Shown one piece after another: positions 25,755 through 28,166 of a stretch of DNA of 28,166 nt. Both the position numbers and the translations under genes were made by a program. The stretch is taken from assembly GCA_934162625.1 (NCBI GenBank), contig CAKPJM010000011.1, positions 1-28,166 of the forward strand, given 5' to 3'. The DNA is from an uncultured Clostridia bacterium. Lineage in GTDB: Bacteria; Bacillota; Clostridia; TANB77; CAG-508. Numbering within the stretch: the stretch's first letter is position 1; each line of letters begins with the position of its first letter. The notes under the pieces were generated by a model. The model was not told where the DNA came from, searched no databases, and saw only the letters and a list, made by a program, of their open reading frames with translations.

Positions 25755-27029
25755 ATGTCAAGATCAAAAGTTGATGTAGTTTTAGGAACTTTTTATGGTG
25801 ATGAGGGTAAAGGAAAAATTATTGATTATTTAGGCAATACTGCTGACATTGCAGTTAGATGTTCTGGTGGTAATAATGCTGGGCATACTATTGAGGTTGA
25901 TGGCGTAAAGTTTGCTTTTCATTTAATTCCTTCTGGAATTTTAAATAAAGGTACTATTGCAATTATTGGTAATGGTGTTGTTGTTGATCCAAAGGTTTTA
26001 ATTGAAGAAATGGAAAATTTAAAAGAGCATGGTTATTCTGCTGATAATTTGCGTATTAGTGATAAAGCTCATATTATTCTTCCTTACCATATTGAAATGG
26101 ACAAGTTGTTAGAAGAAAATAGAGGAAGTAATAAAATTGGGACAACAGCTAGGGGTATTGGTCCTGCTTATTGTGATAAATATGAAAGATGTGGAATTCG
26201 TGCAGAAGATTTAATTTCTGACCGTTTTGAAGAACTTTTAACTATTAATGTTAATAATAAAAATAAGATTTTAGAAATGTATGGACATGAGACTATAGAT
26301 TTAGAAAAAACTCTTGCAGATTACAAAGAATATGCTAAGATTTTAAAACCATATATTACAGATACTGTAACTTTAATTCATAATGCATTAGATGAAGGTA
26401 AAAAAGTTATTTGTGAAGGTGCTCAAGCAACTTTACTTGATATTGATTTTGGAAGTTATCCTTTTGTTACTTCTTCTAACCCTTCTATCGGAGGTGTTTG
26501 TACTGGTAGTGGTGTTGGTGCAAGAGATATTGGAGAAGTTTATGGTGTACTAAAAGCTTATTCTTCAAGAGTTGGAGCTGGTCCTTATGTAACGGAACAA
26601 AACAATGAAATTGGAGATACAATAAGAGAATTAGGTCACGAGTATGGAACTACTACTAAAAGACCTAGAAGATGTGGCTGGCTTGATTTAGTTGCTTTAA
26701 AATATGCAGTTAGATTAAATGGTATTACAGGACTTGCTGTTAACCATGTTGATACTATTGGTAAATTAGATAATATAAAATTATGTGTTGCTTATAATTA
26801 CAATGGTAAAGAAACAACTGACTTTTCAACAAATGTAGATTTCTTAAATAATTCTTATGCTGTTTATGAAGATTTTGAGGGTAACTTTGGTGATATTAGC
26901 AAATGTAAATCATTTGATGAGTTACCAGAAAATGCGAAAAAATATTTAAGAAGAATTGAAGAATTTACTGGTGTTCCTGTAAAATTTATAGGAACTGGTG
27001 CAGGAAGAGAAGATATGATAATTAGATAA
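25755..27029 (+). CDS. purA: Adenylosuccinate synthetase (divergent motifs)
   Basis: PurA uses GTP to join IMP and aspartate, the first step from IMP to AMP. The 424-residue product keeps YGDEGKGK, NAGHT, GIGPAY, LDIDFGSYP, RVGAGP and the C-terminal RIEEFTGVPV. Several usually constant positions differ: FYGDEGKGK for QWGDEGKGK, GTTARGIG for GTTGRGIG, EGAQATLL for EGAQGTLL, TTKRPRR for TTGRxRR. At the guanine-recognition site there is NHVD (330-333) in place of TKxD, with the Asp kept. I chose the ATG at 25755, eight bases after AGGATG, over the GTG at 25746. It has its own promoter and a REP-derived terminator. Confidence 0.93.
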   Translation: MSRSKVDVVLGTFYGDEGKGKIIDYLGNTADIAVRCSGGNNAGHTIEVDGVKFAFHLIPSGILNKGTIAIIGNGVVVDPKVLIEEMENLKEHGYSADNLRISDKAHIILPYHIEMDKLLEENRGSNKIGTTARGIGPAYCDKYERCGIRAEDLISDRFEELLTINVNNKNKILEMYGHETIDLEKTLADYKEYAKILKPYITDTVTLIHNALDEGKKVICEGAQATLLDIDFGSYPFVTSSNPSIGGVCTGSGVGARDIGEVYGVLKAYSSRVGAGPYVTEQNNEIGDTIRELGHEYGTTTKRPRRCGWLDLVALKYAVRLNGITGLAVNHVDTIGKLDNIKLCVAYNYNGKETTDFSTNVDFLNNSYAVYEDFEGNFGDISKCKSFDELPENAKKYLRRIEEFTGVPVKFIGTGAGREDMIIR

Positions 27030-27051
27030 ACGGAAAAATAAAGCAAATTCA

Positions 27052-27089
27052 GAACGAATGGGGACAGACCCCATTCGTTCGCTTTTTTT
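27052..27089 (+). terminator. REP-derived terminator of purA
   Basis: Arms 27052-27063 and 27069-27080 pair perfectly over loop ACAGA. The inner part is the REP core GGGGACAGACCCC and the stem is followed by GCTTTTTTT, 23 bases after the purA stop. Confidence 0.87.
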
Positions 27090-27155
27090 GCACATTTTTT
27101 TGTTGATTGAATATACTGTATTGTTAATACATATATTTAATTAGGAGTGATTTTT

Positions 27156-27338
27156 TTGAATAATAATAATTTTGATATGGCAAAAATGATGTCTATGCTC
27201 TCTAAAATGGATAAGAAGGATATAGAAGCAGGTATTGCAAAAGCAAATGAATTGCTTAAAACAAAAAGTAAGGACGAAATTTTAAGAGAACTTAGTCAAA
27301 ATAATAATTTAGATAATTTTAAGAACAAAGCACCTTAA
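27156..27338 (+). CDS. Small hypothetical protein
   Basis: This 60-residue soluble protein starts at TTG (27156), eight bases after TTAGGAG; the in-frame GTG at 27147 overlaps that ribosome-binding site. It is Asn/Lys-rich, with a helical middle (MMSMLSKMDKKDIEAGIAKA). No family was recognised. The gene after it starts with the same TTG AAT AAT, suggesting related reading or shared ancestry of the starts. A weak promoter (TTGATT, 16 bases, TAATAC) lies at 27103-27130. Confidence 0.7.
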   Translation: MNNNNFDMAKMMSMLSKMDKKDIEAGIAKANELLKTKSKDEILRELSQNNNLDNFKNKAP

Positions 27339-27424
27339 AGTTGCTCTTTGTTCTCGCCAATTTGAATTTCCAAATAAAATGAGGAAATCTCAAAGGCAGT
27401 ATTTTTTTGAGGAGACTGATTGTT

Positions 27425-27847
27425 TTGAATAATGAGGATATGTCAGATTTATTTGAAAAATTTAATAATGTAGCAGGGCAAAATAATATTTCACCAGATA
27501 TGGTGAATAATTTATTTAATATGCTTAAAAATTCTAGCAATTCGCAAAATAATAATTCAGACACTAATTTTGAGAAGACTAGTAATGACCAATATTCCAA
27601 CAATTTTTCTAATAGCTCTACTGCCTCTTCTAATTCTAATGGAATTGATATTGAGACTATTATGAAAATGAAGTCTATTATAGATAAAATGAATGTTAAG
27701 GATGATCCTCGTTCTAATTTATTGCAGTCTTTAAAGCCTTATTTAAAAGATAGTCGAAGGGCAAAAGTGGATCAATATATACAACTTATGAATATGAGCA
27801 AAGTAATGGAAATTTTTCCTTTTATGGGCGGTGATAATAAAAAATGA
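27425..27847 (+). CDS. Hypothetical clostridial protein with conserved C-terminus
   Basis: This protein of about 140 residues has a short helical N-terminus, an Asn/Ser-rich low-complexity middle (about 38-75) and a conserved-looking C-terminal segment (NLLQSLKPYLKDSRRAKVDQ, then YIQLMNMSKVMEIFPF). Proteins with such a tail are common in Clostridia but have no known function. The start is probably the TTG at 27425 after GAGGAG (11 bases, rather far); the ATG at 27440 and the TTG at 27407 are alternatives. Its stop overlaps the next start (ATGA). Confidence 0.72.
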   Translation: MNNEDMSDLFEKFNNVAGQNNISPDMVNNLFNMLKNSSNSQNNNSDTNFEKTSNDQYSNNFSNSSTASSNSNGIDIETIMKMKSIIDKMNVKDDPRSNLLQSLKPYLKDSRRAKVDQYIQLMNMSKVMEIFPFMGGDNKK

Positions 27848-28023
27848 TGAATTCCTTTTACAACGCACTTCCTTTAGGGGATGCTGACTTTTGTTTTCAA
27901 TTTTTTGGAATCGATTTACATTTTGATGATATTCTTTTGATATGTCTTCTAATCTTCCTTTATAATGAAAATGTACAAGATCAACTTTTGTTTATTGCTC
28001 TTATTTTGCTATTGCTTTCATAA
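27844..28023 (+). CDS. 59-residue membrane protein
   Basis: A short gene begins at the ATG that overlaps the stop codon of the preceding gene (ATGA), so it is translationally coupled to it. The product starts MMNSFYNALPLGDADFCFQF and has two hydrophobic stretches (about 31-42 and 49-58) separated by NENVQDQ. It forms a unit with the two genes before it. No function was recognised. Downstream, 28024-28166 contains an AT-rich palindrome (28098-28125) and no gene. Confidence 0.72.
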   Translation: MMNSFYNALPLGDADFCFQFFGIDLHFDDILLICLLIFLYNENVQDQLLFIALILLLLS

Positions 28024-28097
28024 ATTGTAATTTGTTTAATTTTTATTAGCTCTATGTTAAACGGATTATAAATTTAAAATGCCTCATTATTTGTCGG

Positions 28098-28125
28098 ATT
28101 AATGAAAAATTTATTTTTCATTAAT
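28098..28125. repeat. AT-rich palindrome
   Basis: ATTAATGAAAAAT (28098-28110) is the exact inverse of 28113-28125. It may be a weak terminator for the three small genes, but it is pure AT apart from one pair and lacks a GC-rich stem. Confidence 0.4.
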
Positions 28126-28166
28126 TTGTTCAAAGATAACACTATTAATTTTTACAAACAATGCGT

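Noticed and set aside
104..27080. Repeated GGGGACAGACCCC units as a CRISPR array
   Set aside because: The units are palindromic, scattered over the window with irregular spacing and no uniform spacers; they fit REP/REPIN elements.

Overview
The window is strongly AT-rich DNA with the gene content of a low-GC Gram-positive, most likely an uncultured gut-type member of the Clostridia. The evidence is a division/cell-wall cluster (murA, ftsQ, two DUF881 genes, small basic protein gene), TED/SpaA/SdrD-type surface proteins, clostridial-style LeuRS, PurA and cytidine deaminase, AGGAGG ribosome-binding sites and frequent TTG starts. Species cannot be named from the sequence alone.

Layout. 1-1060: a REP-associated tyrosine transposase (RAYT) flanked by palindromes with the core GGGGACAGACCCC; the same palindrome recurs along the window, twice as a terminator. 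1065-2465: M18 aminopeptidase. 2570-12640: a two-gene operon for very large cell-surface proteins, with its own promoter and a structured leader. 12720-15000: a patatin-like phospholipase and an SDR oxidoreductase set among several families of short dispersed repeats. 15146-17600: leuS and its terminator. 17665-20190: a small accessory island with an orphan DUF2442 gene, two homologous loci that look like Fst/par-type type I toxin-antitoxin modules, an MBL-fold hydrolase and a purL remnant. 20190-25053 (minus strand): murA-ftsQ-DUF881-DUF881-sbp-trmB. 25271-28023 (plus strand): cdd, purA and three small genes, the last of which is a 59-residue membrane protein.

The most striking signal is shared by five otherwise complete genes: both giant surface proteins, the first DUF881 gene, trmB and murA. 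Each is broken once, always by the same +1 event: a single extra C between codons, directly before a glycine GGA or GGT codon, so that the zero-frame codon there is CGG. Dropping that C restores the expected protein each time, including the TrmB SAM-binding loop and MurA. I found no other in-frame CGG codon in roughly 8,000 codons. This fits +1 frameshifting (or four-base decoding) at an unassigned or very slowly read CGG codon. A systematic sequence error is the main alternative.

The second system of interest is the pair of 39-residue hydrophobic peptide genes. Each has a consensus promoter, a masked ribosome-binding site, a bidirectional terminator, and a convergent antisense promoter nearly identical between the two loci.
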